Part shown: in pieces, positions 23,521 to 35,974 of the stretch | How positions within the stretch are numbered: the stretch's first letter is position 1 | How the letters are laid out: every line of letters starts with the position of its first letter | DNA from: Lycorma delicatula | Lineage: Eukaryota > Arthropoda > Insecta > Hemiptera > Fulgoridae | Length of the DNA stretch: 64,000 nt | NCBI RefSeq assembly: GCF_047948215.1 | Contig: NC_134460.1 | Span: forward strand, 148,732,049-148,796,048 | Reading direction: 5' to 3' | Program-made: the position numbers and the translations under genes | The notes under the pieces: model-generated | Told to the model about the DNA's origin: nothing | The model's input: the letters and a program-made list of their open reading frames with translations, nothing else | The model's database searches: none

Positions 23521-24379
23521 TATGTTCCAGCTATGTTTTTATTATTTATTTTTTTAAGAACGTCTTTCATCACATCATATATCTCTTTCATATTAATTCC
23601 ATAAGCGATTGGTATAGAAGGATATTTATTACTTTTGTGTATTAGAACCACTTTTAAGATATACTTGGACGAATCTATGAAAAGGAGCCTGTCCTCAGGT
23701 TTATGAACTTGTTCTAAGTGCAACACGAGCTTATCAATATTTGTGCAATAAACCAAGTTATTTTCATCAATAAAGTATTGAGAAAGTTCTTTTTGTTGGC
23801 TTCAAAAGCCTGAAATTTTTGTATTTTTCCTAAATAAATCCCAACCTTGCAGTTTTGATCATAACAGTTCAGCTTGATTTTTTGATAAATTTAAATCCCT
23901 AACCAAGTCATTTAATTCACCTTGTGATATAAGATCAGCAATAAGATTGTTGTCCTTTTCAGTACTGTCTAATTCTTCATCACTGCTTTCAAAACATACA
24001 TTCACAGGTGGCTCAGTAACTGGAATAATTTCACTGTGAGGACAGGCCTGATTGTAGAGTGCAATGAAGGATATTTTACAGTATGTCTAGAATTTAGAAA
24101 TTCCAGATACACTTGTTAAACAAAAGTAACAGTTGATTACATGATCCATGGTTCACACCATACCAAAGGTACACCAAATGGCAAAGTCTTCTGTGTACCT
24201 TTTAGCCATCCTCTTAAATATACAGAATAATTACTGCATACTATAAGAGGAGCCCACGTCTTATCCTGATCACAAATTTTACACTGAAAATCATATGCTT
24301 TTTTAATTAAAGGTGTAATGTTTTTTCTATTTGATTTTACAGTAAACTCACCACATACATAACAAAAGACATATCATTT

Positions 24380-25984
24380 ACACAATTTTGAGGCATTATG
24401 ACACTGCACTGTTAACAAATTTAAGACAGCAGTAAGACTGAAAAAAATTAATTCATTCCTAAATCCAGTGCTTAATACAAACAGCACAGCTGTGTTTTCA
24501 GCTACATGTTTGACCTGCACAGACATGATTAATCTTGTCCACGAAGGCTCACTATTTAGTATTAGATATGATGTCATAAAATGTGACTATGATATGATTT
24601 AATTCTTTGTCTAGTATTATTTATTTATAGCTTACAAATTATGTTAACAAAGTTAAACAATAAAAAATAGCTAACAATATATGTAGGAGCTTAAAATGCT
24701 AACTTTACATTGAAAAATGAAAAAAATCCTTTAATTAAAATTAAAAAATGGTGAGTGATAGAAAGATTCTGGGTTCATATTCGTTTTCAGCATCAAAAAA
24801 CTGATTAAAATTATGTATGGCATGTTAGAAAACAAAAATATGTTTATCGGTGAAATTGTTCCTGTAATTTGTTTTTCATGCCCATTTTAGATAGCCATAA
24901 CATTTTTTGCCACTTCTTACCCCATGTAGCAAAAAAATGGGCTTTTAGTGATAAAATGCTTGTAAAATTTAATTAAAGTAAATGATAAATTTTTTATTAA
25001 TATATCAATATTATTAAAAATATCACTTAAGAACAGTAGAAAAGGTAATTTTTTTTAAAAATAATAGTGACTTGTCTAAAGTATTTTCAGGTTGTGATGA
25101 TGAATCAAATTCTTCATCATTTGATAATGAATAGTAGAGTAGAGATTGATTTTTCTGAGAGTAGTGCAAGATCAGAACATTTAAAAATTGAAAGCTTGTA
25201 CCTAATTCCTGGAAGCTTTGCAGAAAGTCTGCTTTTTTGCTGGTAAAAGGAAGTGAAAACAATGCTGCTAAACTTTTAAAACTTTGATTTGTCTCCAGAT
25301 AAGGGAAGCAAAATAAGAAACCCTTGAACTTTGACTAACTCAGCTCCAGTAAAAACAGTGTGAATGTTGTTCTGGCTTGTTGGTTAGAGGGAAATTACAC
25401 AATACATAGATACAATTTAATGAGGAGTGATGTAAACAACCTTAATTGTTATATAGATTCTGATTTATTAAAAAAAGTGCTATCCTATGACAGTCAAAAT
25501 TGCAGAAGTGAGCCATCAAGAACTGCTTGACGGCATTGTTATTCGCACTGCTTAATATGATTGCATTATAAGACCAAAACATAAGTAAACTGTTACTTCA
25601 TAGAAACTGGGATGTGATGGCAATGTTGGTCATTCATAACACTAACAAAATGCTCAGGAGACAGGACTTCATGATACTGAAATTTTTTTTACATTGTCTT
25701 TTCAATTATATTTTTTGAATGAATTTTACAATAAAGTTGTGATGTTGACATAATGCTTGTTATTTTCAATTCATTTCTGTTGATCAGATAGTTTTAATTT
25801 GGAAAAGAAAGCTCTGAAATAGCAAGGGAAGAAAAACTATTATTGAAAGGCAAATACAAATATTACAAGGAATAAAGTTAAAATTATGGAAAGACCTTGA
25901 CATTACTCACAATCTGATATAAGTATGTTTAGTGATAAAATTTGCAATTTTGTTAAAGGAATAGGATGTACTCAAATCTGTTTG
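24380..25984. other. intergenic, no gene recognised
   Basis: Short minus-strand open frames (about 24574-24374 and 25262-25023) show no family features I recognise. Confidence 0.35.
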
Positions 25985-27180
25985 GATCTACGAGATGTGA
26001 TTGGAAAGTTTTAAGTCAGGTGCTGCCACTGCTCAACAGGAGGAGGTAGGTTTGCCTGTGGATGTGAAAAAGAAAGCTTGTTTTTTTCTTGAAATGTACT
26101 GAAAAGATCGCTGCGATCAGTAGAGAGTGGGATTCTAGTGGAGAAGACATGTTTACAGTTCTTGTTGGATTGTTGATTTTGCAATGTGGATGACAAAAAA
26201 CAAACTACGAGTGTGTTAAATTTTGTTTGAAAACTCTGAAATCAGCTTCAGAGACTTATGAACTCTTTAGAGGTTTCAGGGGTGAATATCTGAGCCGGTC
26301 AAATGCTTTTATCTGGTTCAACAAATTGAAAAATGGCTGTGAATCAATCAAAGATGACCCCTGGTTCAGCCAGCCCTCCACTTCTGAATTTAAGTTTCTA
26401 TGTTGTTTAGTTAATTTTTAACTGAAGATTTAATGTGTCGAGTGTGAGAAATTCATTCTGAAATTGTTATCAGACCAGCACAAACAATACTGACTTGAAT
26501 TGTCCCAAGAACTGATTAATTAGGATGAAACTTAACCAGATTTTTTACATAGGGTAATTACAGGTGATGAATCATGGGTTTATGGGAATGTCCCAGAAAC
26601 AAAGGAACAGTCATCGCAGTGGAAGTTTCCAAGTTCACCATGACTGAAAAAAATGCAACAAATTCGGTCAAATGTGAAGACAATGTTGGTGGTTTTATTC
26701 AATTCTATGCATATCATGCATCATGGATTTGTCCGTAGGGGGTTGACAGTCAGCCAGTAAAACTATAAAAGTGTTCTTCAGCGTTTGCGTGAAAATTTGT
26801 GTTAGAAAAGGCCTGCACTCTGGTGAAACAAGATTTGGGTTCTCTACCACGGCAATGTAGCGGGCTCATTGTGCATTCTCGATTGCCAAATTTTTGTCAA
26901 AATTCCTGTGTTTCAGCAAACCCCTATATCCCTGATTTAGCCCCTGCTAGCTTCTGCCTGTTTCCCAAATAGAAAGTTTTGTTGAAAAGGAACTGATTTG
27001 ACCCAATTGAAGACATCCAGGCAAATGTAGAGGGTTCTTAACACCCTTTGGAAAGAAATTTTCAGTAATGCTTCCAAAAGTGAAAACACCATTGGAGTCA
27101 GTGTGTTCAATCAGAAGGAGATATACCTCATATTCCAAAAATTGTTAACCAGTTACCAGAAGAAAAGTTAACTGTTCGAC
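25985..27180 (+). mobile_element. decayed mariner, plus strand
   Basis: A TIR-like start, TACGAGATGTGATTGGAAAG (about 25988), is followed by transposase remnants. These are SASETYELFRGFRGEYLSRS and WFNKLKNGCESIKDDP (26235-26370), GDESWVYGNVPETKEQSSQW (about 26560), a degraded LYHGNVA for the second Asp, and CFPNRKF near 26955. Stops and frameshifts are common. The other terminal repeat is not evident. Confidence 0.8.
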
Positions 27181-28954
27181 ATTTTAGTTTGATCTTTCTA
27201 TACTGCATGATTGAATTTGCTTCTTTGAATTTTATTGTTTGGTTGTTATAGTTTAACAAGTTAGAGAATCCAAAGGTAAAGAAGAGAGTGGTATTTTGCA
27301 AAGAAATAATAAAGAAGACATTTTATGAATTGTTCAGACTGACTGAAACCTAGAGGTTGTGGCACTATTTCACAAATACAGCAAAAAGATTTCTTGAAAA
27401 TAAAAAAAATATCTGCAGAAATTAGCAGAGAACTCATCCATAAGTTGAGATAATTTTGTGCATAATATCCTGGAAATTTACTGTAAATGACTTTTAAAAA
27501 GTGTACTTTTGGAAATGCTAAATTATTTGTTGCTTTCTATCCTTAGTATTACAAGCCAGCTTCTGCCCATAAAATTCTACTTCATGGGACAACAATATTA
27601 TTAGCAATGATATTGCCTATTAGGAAAATCTGAGAAGAGTCCCAGGAAGCAAGGAACAAGTGCCTTAATCAGTCAAGTATTTAGAAACACAACAAATCTG
27701 TTTATATCCTCACAGATTCTTTCGTCATATCAATCTAGTTCTCTTCTTCATAAGTTTCTACAGAAGTTGGAAAATGATCTCTATCATTTGATCTTACATC
27801 ATTACTTTGTAACTCGGAAGTTAGCTTAAGTGGCATTATATATACAGATGAGCAACAGTGAAAGTGAAAATGAGTAGTATGTAGGTCTGTTATTTAAATT
27901 ATTTTTGTATATATTCAGCAATCTAAAATGCTTTTTTTTGAGAAATTGTTTATCCTAATCATATTAATTTTGTTCATATTTATCTTGGTGTGGCAATGCT
28001 TGTTTTACAAGTACATTCTTAGGTTTATGATCAGCCTTTTATAACAAGCATCTTTCTTGCTCTTGTTATTTAAAATTCTTCCAACAATCCTAAGATTATA
28101 GTTCATCAATGGCCATTACCATTTGAACTAACTCTCAGATCAACTGACTTTTATTTACTGTAGACCATAACAATTAAAACTGTGCTTTAGACAAGCCCTA
28201 AATGACTGCACAACTGTGCACAATTCAACTTCACTGAGTGAGATGAGGTGAACTCAACAATTGTCTTAACTGATTTTTACTGAATTATTTTACTAACAGC
28301 TTAGTAGAGTAAGTGATGAATTAAATACCATGAAGTTCATTAGAACTTTGACAGTAAAACTCCGCAGAACTGGATGGACAGCGAAGTCAACTAACTATGT
28401 TTACATTCATAAACATGACCTAACCTAAAAGTGAAATGAAAATGGAAAAAAAAATTAAAACATAAGTATGAAAACATTATATTCCAGTTCAGTTAGATTT
28501 GTAATAAAGAATAAATTCAAAAAATACCTCGAATTTTGTTAGACAATTTTTTTTTTTTCATTTGATAAACCGTGGGACTTAAATATGTAATCTTTTTTTC
28601 ATTTTTTTAAGATGACTTTATGAATTGCACCACTAGATAGCAGTACTTTATAGTACTATGTAGCATACAAAAACTTGATAATGCATTTGAAATAATAAAA
28701 TTTAAAACAAAATATACTACAGCTTGTTTTAATAGTAAATGCTGTTATGTAAATGAAAGTACTGAAGATGAAACAATTTTTTTAATTCCTTCACTAATTT
28801 AATAAAAAATAAAAGCATTACTTTACAAGAGATTATATTAGTTTTATTAAAAAAGGAATAAATAAAGCAGAAGTAAATTTGATTGGTAAAGTTTTTATTC
28901 TACAATTAGAATTATTTGAACTATTTTATGGAGAATTAAAAAAAAATCATTTAA
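27181..28954. other. intergenic, no gene recognised
   Basis: AT-rich sequence without coding or repeat features that I can name. Confidence 0.4.
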
Positions 28955-29385
28955 TCTTATATATATATATATGTGTTTGTTTGTTTGTCCTGCTTGCGTT
29001 CCTATACCATTCATCCGATTGCAATGAAACTTTGGTGAGTTGTGTGCGCCTGTGAAGGTTTCTGAATTAGTTTGTATCTGCTAGGTGGCGCTGGGGTTTG
29101 AGATATTTAAAACAATTGTATTTATGGTGCGAATTGGCTCCTATTCAGAATATAAATTAGTTAAATGAAAAGAAATATTTTTGCAGAAAAGGGTAAGAGG
29201 GAAAGTGGTGAAGAGGGGAATGTTGAAGATGGGAAGGGAAAAGAGGATAAAAGGAATGGTTAAATTTGTGATATAACGTAATGTTCAGTTTTTTAATGTT
29301 TTATCAAACTTTCATCTGTGTTCATTTAATCTATGTATATATATACTCAAATCTAGCAATAGCGAAACTTTGCCAGGTCAGCTAG
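28955..29385 (+). mobile_element. putative non-autonomous Helitron
   Basis: It starts TC after an A (28954/28955), runs through a TA repeat into TGTTTGTTTGTTTGTCC, and ends with GCAATAGCGAAACTTTGC, CAGGTCAG, CTAG and then T (29382-29386). TC...CTAG termini between A and T without target duplication, and a hairpin-like stretch before the end, fit Helitrons. It has no coding capacity. Called from terminus structure only. Confidence 0.45.
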
Positions 29386-29676
29386 TAACAATATAAAAAG
29401 TGTGTCCATGGATATAATAAAAATCGAGGGTTACACTTACAAAGTAATGAATGAATCTTTGATTTGTGAAGGTCATATTAGTAGTTTTATTAAAAAAGTA
29501 AAATATTGTATGAAGTGAAAGATATGACTATACACAAAAAAAATTAGCTGTGAAATTCAAAAAATGTATTTCTGTTTGTTCTAGAAAGACAATAAATTTC
29601 AATAATAAATCCATAAGATAACAATCAATAATTCATAAAACAAATAAAAGAATAATCTAACAAAACGTAGTGGTAT

Positions 29677-30402
29677 CAAAAAAAAATTATAATGAAATTG
29701 TAAACCGTATGGTAAGAGTCTCACACATATCATTTCTTCCGCACAGAAAATAAAACTTTCTGTAATATAAATAAAACTGTTTTTAACAAAACGATGCTGA
29801 TATCAAAAAAGGTAAGAACTACATTTCTATTATCAAAGTCTGCTATTAATTTTGAATTTTGTTTACTAAAGGTGTTAAATATATGTAATAGACAATAGAT
29901 ATACAATAATAAATAATAAAATGTTTACGCATTTCATGTAATAAGCAAAAAGTAGAAAAATTTGTTACAAAGCTCTTACTGACCTGATTAATTTATATGT
30001 AATCCATATCACTTTTACAGAAATAATACATTTCTTATGATTATTTGTTGTTTAATAAATGAAATCGAGCCAGTAAGATTTTTGTAACAAATTTTTATAT
30101 TTTTTGCTTATTATATGGAACGCTTAAACATTGTTTATTATCTATTTATATATTTATTTATTATCTTATTTAAGCATTGTTTATTGTCTATTACATATAT
30201 TTAACATGCATTTTTTTTTTTAATTCTAAATTAGTAACGGATTTTGATATAGAAATGTAGTGTCTCACCTTTTTTGATATCAGTATCATTTTGTTAAAAA
30301 CAGTTTTATTTATATTACCGAAATCGTTGTTTTTCAGCGGAAGAAATGATATCTGCAAGACTCTTATCATATGGTTTATAATTTCATTGTATTCTTTTTT
30401 GG
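29677..30402. repeat. long inverted repeat, arms about 315-340 bp, spacer about 70 bp
   Basis: The left arm (29677-29990) and the inverse complement of the right arm (30063-30402) share long runs such as ATATAAATAAAACTG, TGATATCAAAAAAGGT, TTAAATATATGTAATAGACA and AAAAATTTGTTACAAA. Small indels and substitutions separate them. The right arm has an extra AT-rich insertion. No transposase ends or coding content. It could be a foldback element or an inverted duplication. Confidence 0.85.
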
Positions 30403-30559
30403 ATTTCATTTACCCTCTAAACCAAGATGAATGAAGAATATAATCATACACAGCAGGCCAAGCTTACTGAAAAGTTAACAATATTCAGCACTATAAGTAA
30501 TTCATCTGAGAAAGTTGATAAGTATCAAGTGACGTTTTCCTATTCAATTGATTAGGAAG

Positions 30560-32063
30560 GATATTCAATCTGAATGATCCCAGATTGATTCTCAAATGCC
30601 ATTACTTCACTAAATACGAATGAAGCGTGGTCTCTAGTCGAAGTTTCACTGGACAAAGATCCAATCAAACTTAAATGGGTGTTTAAGGTTAAAAGAAAAC
30701 CAGATGGTTCAATGGATCGCTTTGAAGCCAGATTAGTGGCTACGGGATTCATGTAGCAATCTCGAGTTGGCTTTAATGAAACATATGCTCCAATTATAAG
30801 ACAAATAACAATAACATGTTTTCTAGCTATATCTGTCAAATGTCTGCTAATTCATCATTAAAATATTAGTAATAATCTACTAATATTCCATATCAATATC
30901 GGGACAGCATTTATAAACGGAGATCTAGAAGAGGACGTATACTGCAACCAACCAGCTCCTTAAATAGACTAGGATAATCAAACTAAAGTAATCAAGCCAC
31001 ACAAGGCCCTATACTGATTTAAACAAGGATCTTGTAAATGGTATGAAAAATTTTAATTCTACTCTGTATCAATGTCATCCAATATGGACAACTCAAGTCT
31101 GTTTTCATATATTTCAAAGGAGGAAATTTCATGCTCATCACAGTATATGTGGACGATGAACTTGTAATCACTAATTCAGTTGAATTTACACAACAATTAC
31201 TTGCTCATCTTCATACACACCTAACAACCAAGGAATTAGGAGTGTTGAATTTCTTCCTAAATGTAATCAACTATTGAAGAGAAAATGGAAAATTGTCTAT
31301 GAATCAAGAAAATTACATCAATGAAATATTAAGAAAATTCAAGAAGCATGAATGCAATCCAGTTCATGAACTGACTTCTCCAGAAAAAACAGAAGAGAAA
31401 TCACCTAGTAAGGAGAAATCATCTGGTAAAGATTTTTCTTATCAGGCTGTCTTGGGATCAAGCCAAGTAAGCCTTATATCTCAGCCAAGTAAGCAGGCCT
31501 GACATCTGTTACTCAGCTTGTGTAATAAGTATTTTCAACCAAAATCACACCAAGAAGTATGTGAGTGCTGTCAAACAAGTGCTTCATTATTTACAAGGAT
31601 CTAAGACTGTAATTAGAATTTCATCAAAATGCTAATTCTAAACCGATTGGTTTCTGTGACGAAGACTGGGGAAACAAAACAGATAGAAGGCCTATTTCCA
31701 AATGTGTTCTACTCCAAGGAACAGTTATATTTTGGGCTGGAAGGAAACAGAAAACTGTTGCAATATCCTCATGTGAAGCCAAATAAGTAGCTCTAACTGA
31801 GGAATGCAAAGAAACCAGATGGCTAAGTGGTCTCCTCAGTTAAGTGAATCCATAACTTGCACATACTTAATAAAGGCACCATCGATCAAGCAAAGAATAG
31901 CTTATATAAATTCAACATCAAGCAAGTTAACAGAAGCTACCATTTCATAAGGGTGTATATCAAAGCCAAGGAGATCGAGTTGTGGCATATCAGTTTGGAC
32001 AAAATGCTTGCTGACTTTTTAATGAAGACTAAACCGAATCAAACGTTTCAATCATGTCATTGA
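30560..32063 (+). mobile_element. Ty1/copia retrotransposon pol fossil (RT and RNase H)
   Basis: In order: LKWVFKVKRKPDGSMDRFEARLVATGF (split here as LKWVFKVKRKPDGS and FEARLVATGF; RT start, 30675-30750), FNETYAPI, GTAFINGDLEEDVYCNQP (about 30905), a damaged VYVDDE catalytic box (about 31145), FCDEDWGNKTDRRPISK-like RNase H remnants (about 31650), and a terminal YHFIRVYIKAKEIEL...DKMLADFL (about 31940-32020). Stops and frameshifts are scattered through it. The order matches copia-type pol. Confidence 0.85.
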
Positions 32064-32145
32064 TACTAATGCAAATGGACAATGATTTGAAATAAGAAAA
32101 AAATATTTTTCATAATTATTGTATTAATTTTTGAATTTGAATTAT

Positions 32146-32340
32146 AGGGGAGAGTTAGAAATTTATTGCAAATTTGTATATGTGGCACCATTGTTAGTTG
32201 TAGCTATATATCATATGTTTTCAAAATTAATTTTTTATTTTTGTGTACTCATTCAAAACAACAACACGCAAATAAGATGCTGCAAGTTTATTTATTGCAA
32301 TTATCTCTCCCATCAACTTGATCTCTTGTTTTGAAGTAAA
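32146..32340 (+). repeat. copia polypurine tract and possible 3' LTR start
   Basis: AGGGGAGAG (32146-32154) is a typical polypurine tract, and the following TTAGAAATTTATTGC resembles the start of copia LTRs. The right border and a matching 5' LTR were not found. Confidence 0.4.
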
Positions 32341-33045
32341 ATGAAATAATGTATTATTTCACACAACATTTCACTTCAGTGTGATTTTTTTAATGTAATT
32401 TTAATTAATGCAAACAAGTAAATGTAGGTAATCAAGTGCTAAGTAGCATTGGTAGTGTTTCTACCATGTTAAACTTTATTTAATAGTTTACTTAAGGATA
32501 ATGTAGAAGAACAGATTATAAACCTTAACTTTGACTAAACCCTAAAATGAAACACTATTGATATGTTAGTTTAAAGGCTTTATTCCAACTTGAAGGGAAG
32601 TTACAAGTTCAATTCAGTTTGATCAGAATCATTGTATATAAAATTTTTAAAACCCTACTTATAAACCAAACCATATGTCTGATAGTCAAATTAGTTATAA
32701 TAATAAAAGTACTTTTGAAAAATTAATTGGCTCTGTGTAATGTAACCAATGTCAGGTGAGATATAGTTTTTTGTAATTAAAATTAATTGCTCAAGATTTT
32801 CATCTACTTAAAAAGTTTGTATTAAAGATAATGCATAAAATAATACATATTTTTAACAATCGGTACTATTTTTTTACATCCTTGAATTTTATTAAAATTC
32901 TTAAAAAATAATTTCCATCATAAAAGAAGTAAATAATCTTTATTAATATTTTAATCGAGGATGTTGCTGGAAGAAGGATGCATAGTAATTCTGATAAATG
33001 AAGTTTGAAACTTTGCAATTTATATTATTAATTACTTGTATGTCA
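32341..33045. other. intergenic, no gene recognised
   Basis: AT-rich, no gene or clear repeat seen. Confidence 0.4.
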
Positions 33046-33205
33046 ACCTCCATGGCTGAGTGACAATATCTATTCTTCATCTGAGAAATTCTACATTCAA
33101 ACCTCAATCATATTTGGTAGTTTTCATATACTGTAACAAGTCATCAATTATTAAAGTGACTCTGCTAGGCATTACCTTGTTGTTACTTAAAGAATAAATT
33201 GGTGT
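33046..33205 (+). repeat. tRNA-derived SINE, diverged
   Basis: CCATGGCTGAGTGAC (A-box-like) and CTACATTCAAACCTCAATC (B-box-like) are spaced about 35 bp apart and followed by a TTTGGTAGTTTTCATATACTG body. The plan is the same as in the other SINE copies. Confidence 0.5.
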
Positions 33206-33569
33206 GACTAACCAAACAAAAACTTGTGAGGCCTTTGAAAAAAATATTTATATGCATATAAATATTTTATATGTATAAAATTAATTAATTTATATATATA
33301 TATTTTTTTTTAAGATGAAAAATGATTGTAGATAGTAATAAAAAAAAAATATATTAATTTTAAATCAATTGTGTAGATCACACATTTTTTAAATTGCCCC
33401 CAAAAAAAAATTGTATTATATGATATATTATTATATAGTATACTAGTATATAGAATTGTATGCATAATTTTTTCTCATGTCAAAATAGTATATCTGCCTG
33501 TTGGGAATGTGAGAGAGGATGAAGGGTTTATTGCTGATTTCACTAAGCTGAACATACTTTTATACTCCC

Positions 33570-34790
33570 AACTCCATGGTAATGAAATTATATTCAGTTA
33601 AATTCATGTTCCAAGTTATCATGGGATCCGATATAAGCTCACCAAGGAAACTGAGGAATGGCCTGCCACAAGGGTCAGTACTTGCGCCTCTCATTTTCAG
33701 CCTCTATGTTGCAGGCATGCCAGAGACAAGATCTAAAAAGCATGTCTACACCAATGACTGGGTGCTAACAACAAAATTTAGATCATTTGAAGAGTCGAAG
33801 GAGGTCCTGATGGCCAACCTGGAGAAACTGGGAAGGTACTTCCAAAGATAACACTTCTAACCAAATGCTAGTAAAACAGAGGTGTCGTGCTTCCATCTAT
33901 GCAACAAGTTTGCTAATAGGGAGCTTAAAATTCTATTCAAGAATAAATGGCTCTTTCACACCAAAATACCTAGCATGACACAACCATAAAGTACCTATAC
34001 ACGGCACCAAAATACTTAGGCGTGACACTTGATAGAACATGTTCATTTAAGGAGCACCTAATGAAAACTGGAGAAAAATTGAAAGCGAGAAACAACATTA
34101 TACATAAGCTCTGTAGAACAACATGGGGAGCTTCGGCTACCACTTTGCGCACATCGGCTCTGAATCTTGTCTTCTCAGCTGCAGAATATTGCGTGCCAGT
34201 GTGGCTTAACAGCCCTTATCTTCATAGAATTGATGCTCAGCTTAATAACACTATGAGAATGATTGCCGGGGTTATCAGATCTACTCCAGTGGAATGGCTC
34301 CCAGTATTGAGCCATATACCACCCCCAAATCTGCATCATATGAATGCTCTTATAAGAGAGTACAAGAAGATTATGGACAATCGAAACCTACCAGTACATG
34401 AAGACATTGAGGATGCCAAACATGGTCGCTCTAGAAAGCCATCTATCAAATCAGCAATTGCTACCACAGAGGAAGGATTCAACCTAACTGACACCTGGTG
34501 TCAAGAATGGACTACAAAGCAGAATAACCAAATTCCATGTATTACTCAAAAGCTGTCGGGTTTTGACTTGCCACGTAAGACATAGTAAACGTTGAACAGG
34601 ATATGAACTCAGCATGGTAGGTGCGCCTATTTCCTGTATAAATGGAATAAAGCACCGACGCCCCTTTGTGAGTATGGTGAAAATCAAACACATTACAGAA
34701 GTTTGCCCTAGGACAGCTTATGAAAGGACTCCTGAAAATTTGCTGATGGCGATTCCAGAATCAATAGCTTATATTAATTTGTTAGATTAA
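33570..34790 (+). mobile_element. jockey/I-type LINE fragment, reverse transcriptase C-terminal half
   Basis: The frame reads FQVIMGSDISSPRKLRNGLP then QGSVLAPLIFSLYVAGMP (33610-33725). The catalytic box is HVYTNDWVL (about 33745), so the usual YADD is changed and the enzyme is dead. A frameshifted LKPNASKTEVSCFHL follows, and an open stretch at 34022-34585 starts GVTLDRTCSFKEH (thumb and connection region). A cysteine-containing PLCEYGENQTHY follows near 34670, and a TTAA-rich tail near 34780-34840 marks the 3' end. This family is unrelated to the RTE-like copies. Confidence 0.85.
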
Positions 34791-34840
34791 TTAATTAATT
34801 TATTAATTATTTATTATTAATTTATTTATTCATTAATTTT

Positions 34841-35964
34841 TTGTTTGTAATTTTTGACTGTAATTGGTGTTGTCTTGGTGCCATACACGAAATAAATAAA
34901 TGTATTCAGCACTTTTAATAACTTTACTGTTTACCTCAGGAACTGTCTGTAGTGTAATAGAAAGTTTTATGATTTGTGTTCTACTTGCATACAGCCATAA
35001 AAAATACTTGGACATTGTATGACAGCAGAGTTATTAAAGTCCTTTTTGTAAAAAAAAATGTTACATTACTTATTTGTACCCTATGTGTACACTGTAGGGA
35101 AGTTGGGAAAGTAATACTAGGCAAACTCCTCCTGAGAACTAACTTGTAAATCAGTTATTGAAAAATGCAACCTTAATGCATTGACTTCCATGTAATGTAG
35201 TGAACACTTTTGTTCTAAACACCATATTTAAATTTAAAATTCCAATGATTTGTATTTATTACACGTATTATTTCATATGAAAAATGTTTTTGTTTTTTAC
35301 AGACTTTTTGAAGAAAAGTACAGTACTACTTTCAGTTGCATGGTGGGAGTGGGAGTGAAAACATATTTTCTTTCATTTTGAGGTACAAGAAGTATTAAAA
35401 TACCATTTACTTAAAATCAGGTTCATATGAATAGGTACACGTATAAAATTTTGTGGCTCAACAAGCTCCTAAACTACCAAATAAATTTCATTGAAATGTA
35501 CATATGCTGCAGTAGTGTGTCTGAAGTTGGGGCATATTAAAATTGGTTAAGTAGTTCTTTAGTTAACGCTCAATTTAAGGTAAAAAAAAATTGGGGTTAT
35601 GTTAACTCTGTAGTGTATTTTTTATACACACTTTATGCAATGATACAGTGGTGAGCGAGTTAAAACTTGTTTTTTTATTTTATTTATTTTTTATTGTGGT
35701 GCTTTTCTGACATGAACTGTTTTTTATGGATCAAAGTTTTTTTTATTTTTTGTAAAATTTTAGATTAGATGAGTTGGTACTTTTTCAAAGAGAAACAAAA
35801 TAAAGTAATGAAAAGTCATATTTTTGTGCAGAACTGCACAAGATTTTTTTTAATTAGATAAAGGTTAATACATTTCTGTATCATATATCCTAGAACAACA
35901 ATCTACCATGTAACTCTACCACAAATAATTGCAAATAAATGACTGTTTTAAGTCGCACAATGAA
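34841..35964. other. intergenic, no gene recognised
   Basis: AT-rich, no coding or repeat assignment. Confidence 0.4.
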
Positions 35965-35974
35965 TTAATGCTAT

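Larger units (their letters stand above)
21491..24375 (-). pseudogene. decayed copy of a multicopy arthropod gene of unknown function, split by a mariner
   Basis: Read on the minus strand, the blocks come in order. A cysteine-rich start has FCYVCGEFTVKS and CDQDKTWAPL (about 24370-24190). An acidic linker and LNDLVRDLNLSKNQAEL follow (about 24050-23870), then LFIDSSKYILKVVL (about 23690). After the mariner come ICGDLKVTGISLGYTKY and HIKLGLMKNFVKAM (22205-21970), ESAAWASFKDV (about 21840), and ADYCWTLIRDMPEAS (about 21600). I recognise this block order from a protein found in many copies in arthropod genomes; it has no assigned function that I know and may be transposon-related. At least one frameshift (about 21920) and the insertion inactivate this copy. 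Excising the mariner with one TA restores an uninterrupted KHSWNICGDLKV across the site. Confidence 0.75.

Noticed and set aside
30191..30409. Open frame on the minus strand
   Set aside because: It lies inside the right arm of the long inverted repeat and has low-complexity composition; not a gene.
30560..32340. Possible complete copia element
   Set aside because: Stops and frameshifts throughout, no gag or integrase and no 5' LTR found; only a fossil of the pol 3' half.
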